Assembly: GCA_003132805.1 (NCBI GenBank)
Contig: PKYW01000036.1
Span: 1,193 to 37,432, forward strand
Direction of reading: 5' to 3'
Origin: Candidatus Dormiibacterota bacterium
GTDB taxonomy: Bacteria; Chloroflexota; Dormibacteria; Aeolococcales; Aeolococcaceae
Length of the DNA: 36,240 nucleotides
A program made the position numbers and the translations under genes. Shown piece by piece: positions 1 to 7,766 of this stretch (within the stretch, counting starts at the first letter, position 1; the number at the start of each line of letters is the position of its first letter). The notes under the pieces are model-generated. The model did no database searches, was not told the origin of the DNA, and saw only the letters and a list, made by a program, of their open reading frames with translations.

Positions 1-1382
1 GCGGCCTCCTCCGGTCCCCAGCTCCCCGCCGGATAGAACGTGATCGGCGGCGGCGCCTCGATGACCGGCTCGACCGCCCGCCAGCCCCACTCGACCTCGT
101 CTTCGCGGATGAACAGCGTGTGATCGCCGTTGAGCGCATCGTGCAGCAGGCGTTCGTACGCCTCGGGAGGCGACGTCTTGAACGAGTCGCCGTAGTTGAA
201 GTTCATGTCGACGGACTGCGCGGTGACGTCCGGGCCTGGTTGCTTGGCCACGAACGACAGCGCGATGCCCTCGTCGGGCTGGATACGCACCACCAGGCGG
301 TTGCGGTTCAGCGCGTGCACGCCCGCAGTCTTGAAGAGGTGCAGTGGCACGTCGTGAAACGTGATCACCACACGCGTATCGCGCTTGCCGAGTCGTTTGC
401 CGGTGCGCAGCAGGAACGGGACCCCGGACCAACGCCATGACTCCAGATGCAGGCGCAGCGCCGCATACGTTTCGGTGGTCGACTTCGGCGAGACTCCTTC
501 CTCTGCGCGATACCCGACCACCTTCTCGCCATCGATCGTTCCGCCCGTGTACTGCCCGCGGACCACGTCGTGTGGATGGATCGGCTGGATCGATTCGAGC
601 ACCTTCACCTTCTCGTTGCGGATCGCCTCCGCATCAAAGGACAGGGGTGGGTCCATCGCGACCAGCGACAGCACCTGGAACATGTGGTTCTGCACGATGT
701 CCCGGATTGCGCCGATCTCCTCGTACAGCTTGCCGCGCGCCTCGACGCCGATGGACTCCGCAACGGTGATCTCGACTCGTGAGATCGCCTCGCGGTTCCA
801 CACCCGCTCGAACAGCGAATTCCCAAAGCGGAAAACGAGGAGATTCTGGACAGTCTCCTTGCCCATGTAGTGATCGATGCGGAAGATGCGCGGCTCGGGC
901 ACGACGTCATGGAGTGTCTTGTTGAGCTCCATCGCGGATTCCAGGTCGTGTCCGAACGGCTTCTCGATGATGATCGACGTGCCGTCGGCGAGGCCGGCTG
1001 TCTTGATTCCCTCGATGAGTGGTGTGAACGCTGAGGGCGGAACCGCCAGATAGGCAATTCGAGTATCCAGCGTGCTTGCCTCGCGGATCGGTGACAGATC
1101 ATCACTCGCTGTCAGCGGGACGAATTTCAGGCGTTTGGCGAACGCGGCGAAGATCGTCTTCTGCAGCGGCGTGCGCGAGAACTGCTTGACCGCGGATTCG
1201 GCGAGGTCGCGGAAGCGCTGATCGTTCCAGTCGAACGGGGCCGCCCCGATGATCTCTCCCTTTGCCGGCAACAACTTCTGGCGGTGCAGGTTGTAGAGAG
1301 CGGGAATCAGCTTGCGCTGGGCGAGGTCACCAGTGGCGCCAACGATGACGATGTCCTGGTCGGGCGGCGCATGGAGCGGCAT
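1..1382 (-). CDS. zwf: Glucose-6-phosphate 1-dehydrogenase, C-terminus cut by window edge
   Basis: The enzyme oxidises glucose-6-phosphate to 6-phosphogluconolactone with NADP+, the first step of the oxidative pentose phosphate pathway in the cytoplasm. Translating the minus strand from the ATG at 1382 gives MPLHAPPDQDIVIVGATGDL, with the Rossmann GATGDLA motif at residues 15-21. The family's catalytic signature RIDHYMGKE lies near residues 168-176 and includes the active-site histidines' region. About 460 residues are visible; family members run to roughly 490-510, so some 30-50 residues lie beyond position 1. No Shine-Dalgarno is obvious. The upstream membrane-protein gene ends 20 bases away, so co-transcription is likely. 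Identification is firm; only the start is slightly uncertain. Confidence 0.95.
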   Translation of the reverse strand, partial: MPLHAPPDQDIVIVGATGDLAQRKLIPALYNLHRQKLLPAKGEIIGAAPFDWNDQRFRDLAESAVKQFSRTPLQKTIFAAFAKRLKFVPLTASDDLSPIREASTLDTRIAYLAVPPSAFTPLIEGIKTAGLADGTSIIIEKPFGHDLESAMELNKTLHDVVPEPRIFRIDHYMGKETVQNLLVFRFGNSLFERVWNREAISRVEITVAESIGVEARGKLYEEIGAIRDIVQNHMFQVLSLVAMDPPLSFDAEAIRNEKVKVLESIQPIHPHDVVRGQYTGGTIDGEKVVGYRAEEGVSPKSTTETYAALRLHLESWRWSGVPFLLRTGKRLGKRDTRVVITFHDVPLHLFKTAGVHALNRNRLVVRIQPDEGIALSFVAKQPGPDVTAQSVDMNFNYGDSFKTSPPEAYERLLHDALNGDHTLFIREDEVEWGWRAVEPVIEAPPPITFYPAGSWGPEEA

Positions 1383-1402
1383 CGACGCTCGAGCGGGCGC
1401 CG

Positions 1403-2281
1403 CTACCGGCCGCTGAAGTGACGCACGGTCACGTCGATGATCTTGATCACGACGGCGATGATCGCGCACGAGAAGCTGATCAGGATCACCGGCAACTCCG
1501 CACCGGGAGTCGAGTACGTGTACGTCGCGAGCACGGCACTGGCGAACAGCCCCGTCACACACAGCACGAGCAGGAACACCACAGTGCGCGTCGCCCCGTC
1601 CAGTTGCGGTGTGCCGCGCATCGTCTCCGCGACGCTGGGACTGAGCTTCTCAGCGGGAGCGAAGTACCGGATGGCCAGGACTATCAGCCGGAGCAGGAGC
1701 ACGCCGACGAAGATGAAGACGATGGTCAGGACCAGCGGCAACTCGAGGCTCGGCGTGCTGTACGAGAGCGTTGCGAAGAGCCCGGCCAGCAGCAGCCCGA
1801 TGAGGACTGCGGCCATGCCCAGCACCGTGAGCCAGGTGATCGCGTCCCATGCGGGCAGCGTGATCGTTGGGAACTGGAGCGGGCGCACGATCGACTCGCC
1901 GCCGGTGAGCTGATCGATGAATGCGGGTTGCGCGGTGATCCCCGACACTCGTGCCTGCATGCCGTAGTGCACGCGCTCCGGCGCGATCGGCGACGCCTCG
2001 GCGAGCAGCCCCGGCTGCGGTCCGGGGAAGAGGCGCCGCTCCTCGGTGCGGCCGTCCGGGTAGGTCAGGCGGAGCAGCCCGCACTGTTCACAGTGCCAGG
2101 CGCGGATCGGCAGGCCGCCGACGATCGGTCCGTAATACGTGACGGTCCGGCGCAACCCCTCGGGACCGACGGCACCTTCGTAGTGGGCGAACTCGTGCGC
2201 CAGGATCCCTGTGACCGGGGCGGGGTGGTCGCAGGTGTCTGGCGTCGGCGGGGTGACGGAAGGTGCGTCAGCGACAGCCAC
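1403..2281 (-). CDS. Uncharacterised four-helix membrane protein with Cys-rich N-terminus
   Basis: I do not recognise the family of this 292-residue protein. The first ~145 residues are soluble and carry CxH at 17-19, an HEFAH string at 29-33 and a CEQC knuckle at 64-67, so metal binding is possible. Four hydrophobic segments follow at about 148-172, 180-207, 232-256 and 262-288. The two helix pairs look duplicated: YSTPSLELP (174-182) and YSTPGAELP (256-264) sit at equivalent positions between the helices of each pair. The start is GTG. A TACAAT hexamer at 2297-2292 lies ten bases upstream, so the gene may have its own promoter with almost no leader. It sits between ispE (28-base gap) and zwf (20-base gap). 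Confidence 0.75.
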   Translation of the reverse strand: MAVADAPSVTPPTPDTCDHPAPVTGILAHEFAHYEGAVGPEGLRRTVTYYGPIVGGLPIRAWHCEQCGLLRLTYPDGRTEERRLFPGPQPGLLAEASPIAPERVHYGMQARVSGITAQPAFIDQLTGGESIVRPLQFPTITLPAWDAITWLTVLGMAAVLIGLLLAGLFATLSYSTPSLELPLVLTIVFIFVGVLLLRLIVLAIRYFAPAEKLSPSVAETMRGTPQLDGATRTVVFLLVLCVTGLFASAVLATYTYSTPGAELPVILISFSCAIIAVVIKIIDVTVRHFSGR

Positions 2282-2291
2282 TGAGGATCGG

Positions 2292-2297
2292 ATTGTA
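2292..2297 (-). promoter_or_regulatory. Candidate -10 element (TACAAT) for the membrane-protein gene
   Basis: TACAAT on the minus strand matches the TATAAT consensus at five of six positions and ends ten bases before the GTG start, inside the 28-base ispE gap. No -35 match was found. Inference only. Confidence 0.35.
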
Positions 2298-2309
2298 GTG
2301 CGGCGGGCA

Positions 2310-3194
2310 TCAGCCGACGGTCCGGCACGCGCGGGCGTTGAAGCCTGCGGCGCGCATCGCCGCAGCCAGCGCTGCGGCGCGCTCGCGATCAGGGGTGACT
2401 GTGAAGACGGCGCCGCCGCTGCCCGTGAGGTGCCAGCTCACGCCGGGGACGACTTCACGCGCCCGCCGCAGGGCGTCGGCCAGCGCCGGGTTCGCCCTGC
2501 CCGCCGCAGGTTCGAGTGCACTCCCCATGAGGTCGGAGTCCGGGGGCTCGCCGGATGCGAGCAGGCGGGCAAGCCGCTCCGAGCGGCCATCGTCCCGAAT
2601 CTCATCCGGCAGGACGGCCCCGTAGGTATCGGCTGTCGAGCTCGGCGTGGTGGATGCGACGGCGAGATGGAGCGCGGGAGTCGTCAGCGGGTCGAGGCGA
2701 TCGCCGCGGCCGCGAACCCGTTGCGCCGTCTGTGAGAGCAGCGCCGGCACGTCACTCCCGACGCTGAGCGCCGCAGCCGCGACTCGCTCCGGGTTAATCG
2801 CGATGCCCAGGCTCTCGAGCATCGCAACCCCGGAACGAAGCACCGCAGCGGCGTCGGCCGAACCCCCGCCGAGGCCGGCGCCGTGCGGGACGATCTTGGA
2901 CAGCCACACGCGCATCGCCAGGGGCCGGTCCGCGAGCGTGCGCAGCACTCGGGCGGCGCGGATCGTCAGGTTGCTGTCGTCGGTCGGCACGCCAGCGGCC
3001 GCCGGTCCGACAACGGTCAGCGATAATGCGTCCGCGCTCGCGACGTCGAGACTGAGGCCGACCAGGTCGTGCCAGTCGACTGGAACCAGGACACTGTCGA
3101 TGTCATGCCAGCCGTCTGCGCGGCGGGCGACAACCTCAAGCGACAGGTTGAGTTTTGCGTATGCGGGGACGACGCGCGTGGAGAGGCGAGACAC
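2310..3194 (-). CDS. ispE: 4-diphosphocytidyl-2-C-methyl-D-erythritol kinase
   Basis: IspE phosphorylates CDP-methylerythritol with ATP in the methylerythritol phosphate pathway to isoprenoids. The 294-residue length fits the family. The N-terminal substrate-binding segment AYAKLNLSL is at 11-19. The GHMP-kinase ATP loop GLGGGSADAA is at 107-116, and a C-terminal glycine motif (TGSGGAVF) lies near 257. The start is GTG at 3194. There is no Shine-Dalgarno, but a TATATC hexamer ends seven bases upstream, which fits a leaderless message. It is divergent from rpsT, whose -10 element overlaps the same bases. The gene heads a run with the membrane-protein gene and zwf. Confidence 0.95.
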   Translation of the reverse strand: MSRLSTRVVPAYAKLNLSLEVVARRADGWHDIDSVLVPVDWHDLVGLSLDVASADALSLTVVGPAAAGVPTDDSNLTIRAARVLRTLADRPLAMRVWLSKIVPHGAGLGGGSADAAAVLRSGVAMLESLGIAINPERVAAAALSVGSDVPALLSQTAQRVRGRGDRLDPLTTPALHLAVASTTPSSTADTYGAVLPDEIRDDGRSERLARLLASGEPPDSDLMGSALEPAAGRANPALADALRRAREVVPGVSWHLTGSGGAVFTVTPDRERAAALAAAMRAAGFNARACRTVG

Positions 3195-3200
3195 AGTCGC

Positions 3201-3209
3201 TGATATACT
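3201..3209 (+). promoter_or_regulatory. Extended -10 promoter for rpsT, overlapping a minus-strand -10 for ispE
   Basis: TGATATACT is an extended -10 (TGn plus TATACT at 3204-3209); transcription would start near 3216, leaving a leader of about 68 bases before rpsT. Read on the other strand, 3207-3202 is TATATC, seven bases before the ispE GTG. It keeps TATA but lacks the conserved final T, so the minus-strand call is the weaker one. Confidence 0.5.
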
Positions 3210-3283
3210 GCTGGCTTCGTGCGTCCCTGGCTCGTATCTGCCCGGGGGCGCGCCCAGTTATCGAGTGATCTAGAAGAGCGAGC

Positions 3284-3763
3284 ATGGCCAACTCCCGATC
3301 CGCGCGCAAGCGCATCCGTTCCAGCGAGCGGAAACACATCCGCAACCGCGCGGTGAAGTCCGCCGTCCGAACCAAGGTCATCAAGGCGCGTCATGCGCTC
3401 CTTGAAGAGGGCGGCACGGCTGGCGAAACCGAGTTGCACGCGGCCATCCGCGCGCTCGACCGAGCCGCGGAGAAGGGTGTGCTCCACCGGAACAACGTGC
3501 GCCGGCGCAAGTCGAGGCTGGCAACCATGGCCTCTCGCCTGTCGAACGTCGCCGAGGGTGCCGAGGGAGCCGCGCTTCGCTCAGCGGCTGCCGGTGGTGC
3601 CAAGGGACGGAGCGCCAAGCAACCGGCCCGCAGCGCCGCGGCAAAATCGGCGGCCAAGCCCGCCGGCAAGGCACCTGCAGCCAGGGCCACAGCGGCCAAA
3701 GCCGCTGCTCCCAAGGCCGCAGCGCCCGCCGAGCCTGCCACCAAAGCCGCCAAGACCAAATAA
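3284..3763 (+). CDS. rpsT: 30S ribosomal protein bS20 with long Ala/Lys-rich tail
   Basis: bS20 binds 16S rRNA and helps assemble the small ribosomal subunit. The first ~88 residues are a standard bS20 with the opening MANSRSARKRIRSSERKHIR and a basic helical body ending near RLATMASRL. Typical bS20 is about 85-90 residues. This one is 159, because some 70 residues of Ala, Lys, Pro and Gly follow, similar in composition to histone-H1-like or HU tails. The ATG at 3284 has a weak purine-rich site (AGAAGAG) upstream. Converging holA ends 36 bases downstream. The rpsT-holA neighbourhood is common in bacteria. Confidence 0.95.
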   Translation: MANSRSARKRIRSSERKHIRNRAVKSAVRTKVIKARHALLEEGGTAGETELHAAIRALDRAAEKGVLHRNNVRRRKSRLATMASRLSNVAEGAEGAALRSAAAGGAKGRSAKQPARSAAAKSAAKPAGKAPAARATAAKAAAPKAAAPAEPATKAAKTK

Positions 3764-3799
3764 GGTCGGCAACGCGCGAGCCGGGCTGGTGCTTCGGAG

Positions 3800-4810
3800 C
3801 TAGCCGCGACGCGGGCCGCGCTCTGCAGTCAGTTCTGCAGCTGCACGTAGTACGGCCAGCCGGAGCCCGTCGGTCTCGGCGATCTCGCCTGTCTTGAGCT
3901 TTCGATCGACGTCGTGCAGCGCCGCGAGCCAGCCGGCCGCGAGCGCCGGAGAGACGCTGCGGGCCTGGCGGCTGAGCCGGTCTGCCTGCCAGTCGGGCTT
4001 GCCGAGCGCAGCCGCGAGACCTGCGCCGGAGCCGTGTCGCTGCATGTAGGCCTGGGTCAGCACGAGGTCGCGAATCTGCCCAGCAAGGATGGCGAGCAGA
4101 TACTGGCCGGCACGTCCGTCGGAGATCAGTCGATCGATCGACTCGGCACCCTTGGCCGGGGTCGGCCCGAGGAGCTCCCCGAGCGTGTCGTAGAGGCCCT
4201 CTGCTTCGTCGCCGGCGACGGCCATCCGGACCTCGGCGATCGACAGCGGCCGTCCGGTAGCGAGCGCCACCAGCTTGTCGAGCTCCGACGCGATGCTCCC
4301 CAGGTCGGGACCGGCGACGCGGATCAGGTGGTCGACCGACCCGCCACCGAGGCGGAGGCCGCGCGCTCCGATCTCACGCTCGACCCAGGTGCGCAGGTCG
4401 CGACCCTTGACCGCGGCGTGGAAGACGATCGACCCGCCGCTGGATTTGACCGCGGCCAGCACCGGGTTGCGATCGGGCACCTTCGCGTGCGCAACCAGAC
4501 ACAAGACGGTGGTCGGCGCCAGCTCGCCGAGAATCGCCACCAGCCGGTCCGGCGGATCGATGCCGCCTCGCTTGGCCGACCCCGTGAGCTGCGGTGGATC
4601 GCGAAGGAGCAGCGCTCGCTCGGGGTCGAAAAGGGGCATCTCGGCGACCGCCTGGCGAAACTCATTCAGCCGTCCAGGGCTGTCGAACACCTCGATGTCG
4701 AGCTGCGGTGGTCTCGCGCGGTCGCGCCACGCGCTCACCGATCGATCCACGAGGAAACGATCCTCGCCGTGGATCAGCGTCAGTTGATTCAACGGAGGTG
4801 TGGACGCCAT
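3800..4810 (-). CDS. holA: DNA polymerase III subunit delta
   Basis: HolA is the delta subunit of the clamp loader, which opens the beta sliding clamp on primed DNA. The start chosen is ATG 4810 (MASTPPLNQLTLIHGEDRFL), giving 336 residues, the usual family length. The frame stays open further upstream, but that extension is Arg/Pro-rich and overlaps the preceding gene. The N-terminus shows the HGEDRFLVDRSV strand-loop typical of delta subunits, and the C-terminus carries the helical collar domain (LKTGEIAETDGLRLAVLRAA). It follows the beta-lactamase-fold protein by 22 bases, at the end of the comEA operon. A GATACT hexamer six bases before the ATG could also give a local leaderless start. Confidence 0.9.
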   Translation of the reverse strand: MASTPPLNQLTLIHGEDRFLVDRSVSAWRDRARPPQLDIEVFDSPGRLNEFRQAVAEMPLFDPERALLLRDPPQLTGSAKRGGIDPPDRLVAILGELAPTTVLCLVAHAKVPDRNPVLAAVKSSGGSIVFHAAVKGRDLRTWVEREIGARGLRLGGGSVDHLIRVAGPDLGSIASELDKLVALATGRPLSIAEVRMAVAGDEAEGLYDTLGELLGPTPAKGAESIDRLISDGRAGQYLLAILAGQIRDLVLTQAYMQRHGSGAGLAAALGKPDWQADRLSRQARSVSPALAAGWLAALHDVDRKLKTGEIAETDGLRLAVLRAAAELTAERGPRRG

Positions 4811-4832
4811 TACTGCAGTATCGCAAGCGAGC

Positions 4833-5621
4833 TCACGGGCTCTCCTGGAGCCCGGCCGGACCTCCGGTGTACTCCAGGTCGCCATCGGTGCTGGTCCGAT
4901 CCACCGGGTAACCCTGTGGTGCCGGCACCGCCGGGACACCCTGAGCGATCGGGACGGCGAGTTCCAGAGGCCTGGCGGTGGCAAGCATCACCGCCGAGAT
5001 CGCACCACCCGGCGGGGTCACCACGAGGTCGGCGCCCAGCGCACTCCCGTAGACCGCGCAGAGATCCTCCTGGTCAGCCGTCCCGGTATCGCCCAGGATG
5101 AGGACCCGGCCGGTCGGATCGTCCACCGTCAGCGCGCACATCTGGCGAGCAGTGGCGAGGGCGATGAATCCGAGACAACGCCACGTGGCGCCTCCGAACG
5201 TCCACTCCCGGCCGTCCGCCTCGAGCACGTTGGCGCCGGCGCTCTCGAGAGCGGCGACGACGTCGTTGCCGCCGGCGTTCAGGCCACCGGGGGTCACCAC
5301 GGTGCCGACGGTGTAGTGGCCTGGGAGGCCGGCGAGCCCGTTCACCGCCGCCTCCTCGCCGCCGGTGACGACCACCATGTCGAGATGGGCGGTGGCAGGC
5401 GGCAACACCCGTCCCAGTGCGACAAGCAGCGCCGTCTGTGACGACCCGCCGTCGACCAGGATGCGGCTCCCGTCGCCGGTCTGAACCAACACCGCCGGTG
5501 ATGACCCCGTGTTGAGCACGGAGACATGCAGGCGGCCGTCGGGTCGCGACGCGATCACCCACGCGGCTGCAGCAACGACGGCGCCCGCGAGCAGGGAGAC
5601 GAGGACGGCGCGCCGGTTCAA
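4833..5621 (-). CDS. ComEC-type metallo-beta-lactamase domain protein with degenerate metal site
   Basis: This 262-residue protein corresponds to the C-terminal hydrolase domain that is fused to ComEC in most bacteria; here it is a separate gene. It opens with one hydrophobic segment (residues 5-24), then HVSVLNTG and ILVDGGSS (54-61), which match the family's first strands. The metal-binding loop, normally T-H-x-D-x-D-H, reads TGGEEAA at about 86-92, so the histidine/aspartate ligands are missing. GDTG near 170 matches a later family motif. The TTG at 5621 is chosen because it overlaps the comEC stop as TTGA and no ATG is nearby; a large in-frame upstream extension exists but lies over comEC. 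Nuclease activity is doubtful. Confidence 0.75.
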   Translation of the reverse strand: MNRRAVLVSLLAGAVVAAAAWVIASRPDGRLHVSVLNTGSSPAVLVQTGDGSRILVDGGSSQTALLVALGRVLPPATAHLDMVVVTGGEEAAVNGLAGLPGHYTVGTVVTPGGLNAGGNDVVAALESAGANVLEADGREWTFGGATWRCLGFIALATARQMCALTVDDPTGRVLILGDTGTADQEDLCAVYGSALGADLVVTPPGGAISAVMLATARPLELAVPIAQGVPAVPAPQGYPVDRTSTDGDLEYTGGPAGLQESP

Positions 5622-7114
5622 TGCAGCGGTGCTGTCCGGCGCGTCATGAACGCGAGCGTCCCCAGCATCGCCGCGACTCCGGCCGCTTCGGCAACCGTCC
5701 AGGCGGTGGGCCAGTTGCCGACCTGGATCGCCGCGCCGGGTATCGCCGACAGCGCCCGGGCAACCAACGTGATCGCCGACGTCCCGAGGCCGGTGACCTG
5801 AAGCAGAGCCCATCCGAGCGCAGGATTGAGCGCGCTCAGGGCGGCACCCGTTCCACCGATCACGATCATCGCGGGGAGCAAAGGAAGGACCAGTGCGTTG
5901 GCAACCGGGCCGGCGACCGAGATCACCCCGAACGTCCCCGCCATGATCGGCATCGTCGCCAATTGCGCGGCGACCGTCACGGCGAACGGCTCGGCGAGCA
6001 CCCGGGGTCCTGGGAGCCGCGTGGCGATGGGCCTGGCAAGCAGAAGGATTCCGGCGGTGCCGAGAAAGGAGAGCTGGAAGCCGGGGTCCTCGACCAGCTG
6101 CGGATCGAGTCCGAGCATGAGCGCCGCCGCGAGCGCCAGCATCGGTATGGGGTCGGTCCGTCTCGCGCCCGTAGACGCGAGCATCGCCGCGCCGGCCATC
6201 AGCGCGCTCCGGACGGCTGCAGGCCCAGCTCCGCTGACGAGCACGTATGCCGCAACCACCGGCAGCGCCACCAGCAGGGTTCGCCGTCTCGACCACTCGA
6301 AGCTTCGCCCCACTGCGCCGACCAGGCCGATGATCAGCACGACCTTCAGGCCGGAAACCACCACCACGTGGATCAGCCCGGCATCCTGGAGCGGCGCGCG
6401 CACGTCGGCAGACAGCGGTTCGTGGATGCCGAAGGCGATGCCCAGGACCAGCGCCGCAGCCGGCTCGGGAAGGGCGCCGTTGACTGCGGTGAGGAGTTGC
6501 TGCTGAGCCCAGGCGATCGCGCGAGCCGGCGAGGGACCACCGGCGGCGAGCACGAAGACCTGAGGGGACGTCGCCAGCGCCTCGACATCCTCGCGTTCGA
6601 GCGTGTCGGCCGAATCAGCACCCCGGCGCCTGTTCAGCGGTCGAAGACCTGCCGCGTCGACCTCGACCTGGTCCCCTGGCGAAAGCGCCGGAATCAGTGG
6701 CCCGCTCACCAGGATCCCTCCGGAGACCACCGCGTCGGTCTCGGCGTCCGACAGATGACGAGCGTCGATGATCGCCGTGGATCCATTCCCCGGATCCGCG
6801 CTTCGAACGGTCCCGACGATGACCAGCGGCCGCGCTCCGAAATGACCGCTTACCGAGCCGGGTCCTGGCACGACGACAACCGAGGCCCCACGCAGGACCC
6901 CGGCTGTCACTGCAGCGCCAACGAGGCCAACTGGTAAGAGGACCTGCGGGGCGACCGCGGCACAGATCACCAGGCACGCGGCCGCCCCGCACAGCAACGG
7001 GACCACGACATCGTCGGACAGCGAAGCGGCAAAGGCGACACCGCAGCTGACCGCGAACACTGCCCAGATGCATGATGCCCAGCGGCCTGCTCGGGAGCCC
7101 GCAAGGCGGTTCAC
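5618..7114 (-). CDS. comEC: ComEC/Rec2 competence membrane channel protein, hydrolase domain split off
   Basis: ComEC carries incoming single-stranded DNA across the cytoplasmic membrane during natural transformation. The 498-residue protein has two to three N-terminal membrane segments (about 10-75) and a soluble OB-like stretch (about 95-160). The multi-helix Competence domain fills the rest (LVLGIAFGIHEPLSADVRAP, then HVVVVSGLKVV at 249-259). The conserved SGLHV signature is SGLKV here. The protein ends right after the last helices; the hydrolase domain is encoded by the next gene through a TTGA overlap. The GTG at 7114 overlaps the comEA stop as GTGA, which settles the start against an upstream extension. 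Confidence 0.9.
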   Translation of the reverse strand: MNRLAGSRAGRWASCIWAVFAVSCGVAFAASLSDDVVVPLLCGAAACLVICAAVAPQVLLPVGLVGAAVTAGVLRGASVVVVPGPGSVSGHFGARPLVIVGTVRSADPGNGSTAIIDARHLSDAETDAVVSGGILVSGPLIPALSPGDQVEVDAAGLRPLNRRRGADSADTLEREDVEALATSPQVFVLAAGGPSPARAIAWAQQQLLTAVNGALPEPAAALVLGIAFGIHEPLSADVRAPLQDAGLIHVVVVSGLKVVLIIGLVGAVGRSFEWSRRRTLLVALPVVAAYVLVSGAGPAAVRSALMAGAAMLASTGARRTDPIPMLALAAALMLGLDPQLVEDPGFQLSFLGTAGILLLARPIATRLPGPRVLAEPFAVTVAAQLATMPIMAGTFGVISVAGPVANALVLPLLPAMIVIGGTGAALSALNPALGWALLQVTGLGTSAITLVARALSAIPGAAIQVGNWPTAWTVAEAAGVAAMLGTLAFMTRRTAPLH

Positions 7115-7686
7115 TGCTGAGGGAGCACGACCCGGAGGTAGTGCTCGAGGCCGGTGACCGTCGCCGAGTCGACGCCGAGGTCGGAGTGGAGCTGGCTCAT
7201 CGACGTGAACGGACCCCACTCGTCGCGATACTGGACGATCTCCTCGCCGAGTCCGGGCGGCATGCCCTGTACGGCATCGAGGTCTGCCTCCGCGGCCGTG
7301 TTGATATCCAGCTTCGCCGCGGTGGTCCCGGCCTTCAGGAATGGGACGTTGACCTGGCGGCCGTCATTCACCCGCTCGGCCATGTTGGGGAGATGACCAG
7401 GATCCGCGAGCGTGGTCACCCCGCCCGCGGCGGCGATCGCGTCGGCGACCCGCGCGTCGGGGCTCAGCTCGTACAGGCCGGGATGAGCGACAGCGCCGCT
7501 GACGAACACCAGGACCGTGGGCGGTGCGGGTGGATCGACCGTCTCGCCGGCGGGGACCGGTGCGGCGACCGCGGTCTGGTGCAAGACGGACCACCCCGCG
7601 GCCGCGGCGAGGACCAAGGCCACCGCGGCAGCGATCGCAATCCTCTGTGGACTTAGCCGTGGCGGTTTATTTGCATTAGACAACAT
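7111..7686 (-). CDS. comEA: ComEA-family DNA-binding protein (SLBB plus helix-hairpin-helix)
   Basis: ComEA is the membrane-anchored receptor that binds double-stranded DNA outside the cell and feeds it to ComEC. The 191 residues show a cytoplasmic N-terminus and one membrane anchor at about 15-33. An SLBB domain spans about 56-116 (VFVSGAVAHPGLYEL), and a C-terminal helix-hairpin-helix spans about 126-190, opening with LDINTAAEADLDAVQGMPPG. The second hairpin is degenerate compared with GIGPKK-type motifs. The ATG at 7686 has no Shine-Dalgarno but has TACACT exactly seven bases upstream, pointing to a leaderless transcript. It is the first gene of the comEA-comEC-hydrolase-holA unit. Confidence 0.92.
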   Translation of the reverse strand: MLSNANKPPRLSPQRIAIAAAVALVLAAAAGWSVLHQTAVAAPVPAGETVDPPAPPTVLVFVSGAVAHPGLYELSPDARVADAIAAAGGVTTLADPGHLPNMAERVNDGRQVNVPFLKAGTTAAKLDINTAAEADLDAVQGMPPGLGEEIVQYRDEWGPFTSMSQLHSDLGVDSATVTGLEHYLRVVLPQQ

Positions 7687-7693
7687 TCACGGA

Positions 7694-7722
7694 AGTGTAA
7701 CTACCGAACGTGCATCGATGCA
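7694..7722 (-). promoter_or_regulatory. Promoter of the comEA operon with a 12-bp palindrome
   Basis: TACACT (7699-7694, minus) is a good -10, seven bases before the comEA ATG. A perfect 12-bp palindrome, TGCATCGATGCA, occupies 7711-7722, where the -35 region would be (TTGCAT at 18-base spacing is a poor -35). It could be an operator or activator site. Role inferred. Confidence 0.4.
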
Positions 7723-7766
7723 AGGCGGTGGGGAGAATCAGCGAGCGAGGTCTGCGAACTTGTCGC

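Noticed and set aside
2180-2200. HEFAH string as a zinc-protease HExxH site
   Set aside because: It lies in a short non-protease-like N-terminus without the downstream Glu/His ligand context; kept only as a note.
3914-5101. Long plus-strand open frame opposite holA and the hydrolase gene
   Set aside because: Arg/Gln/His-rich antisense shadow typical of GC-rich DNA; holA motifs are on the other strand.
5621-6937. 438-codon plus-strand frame opposite comEC
   Set aside because: Composition is dominated by Arg, Gly, Asp and His with no domain; comEC and its overlaps explain the region.
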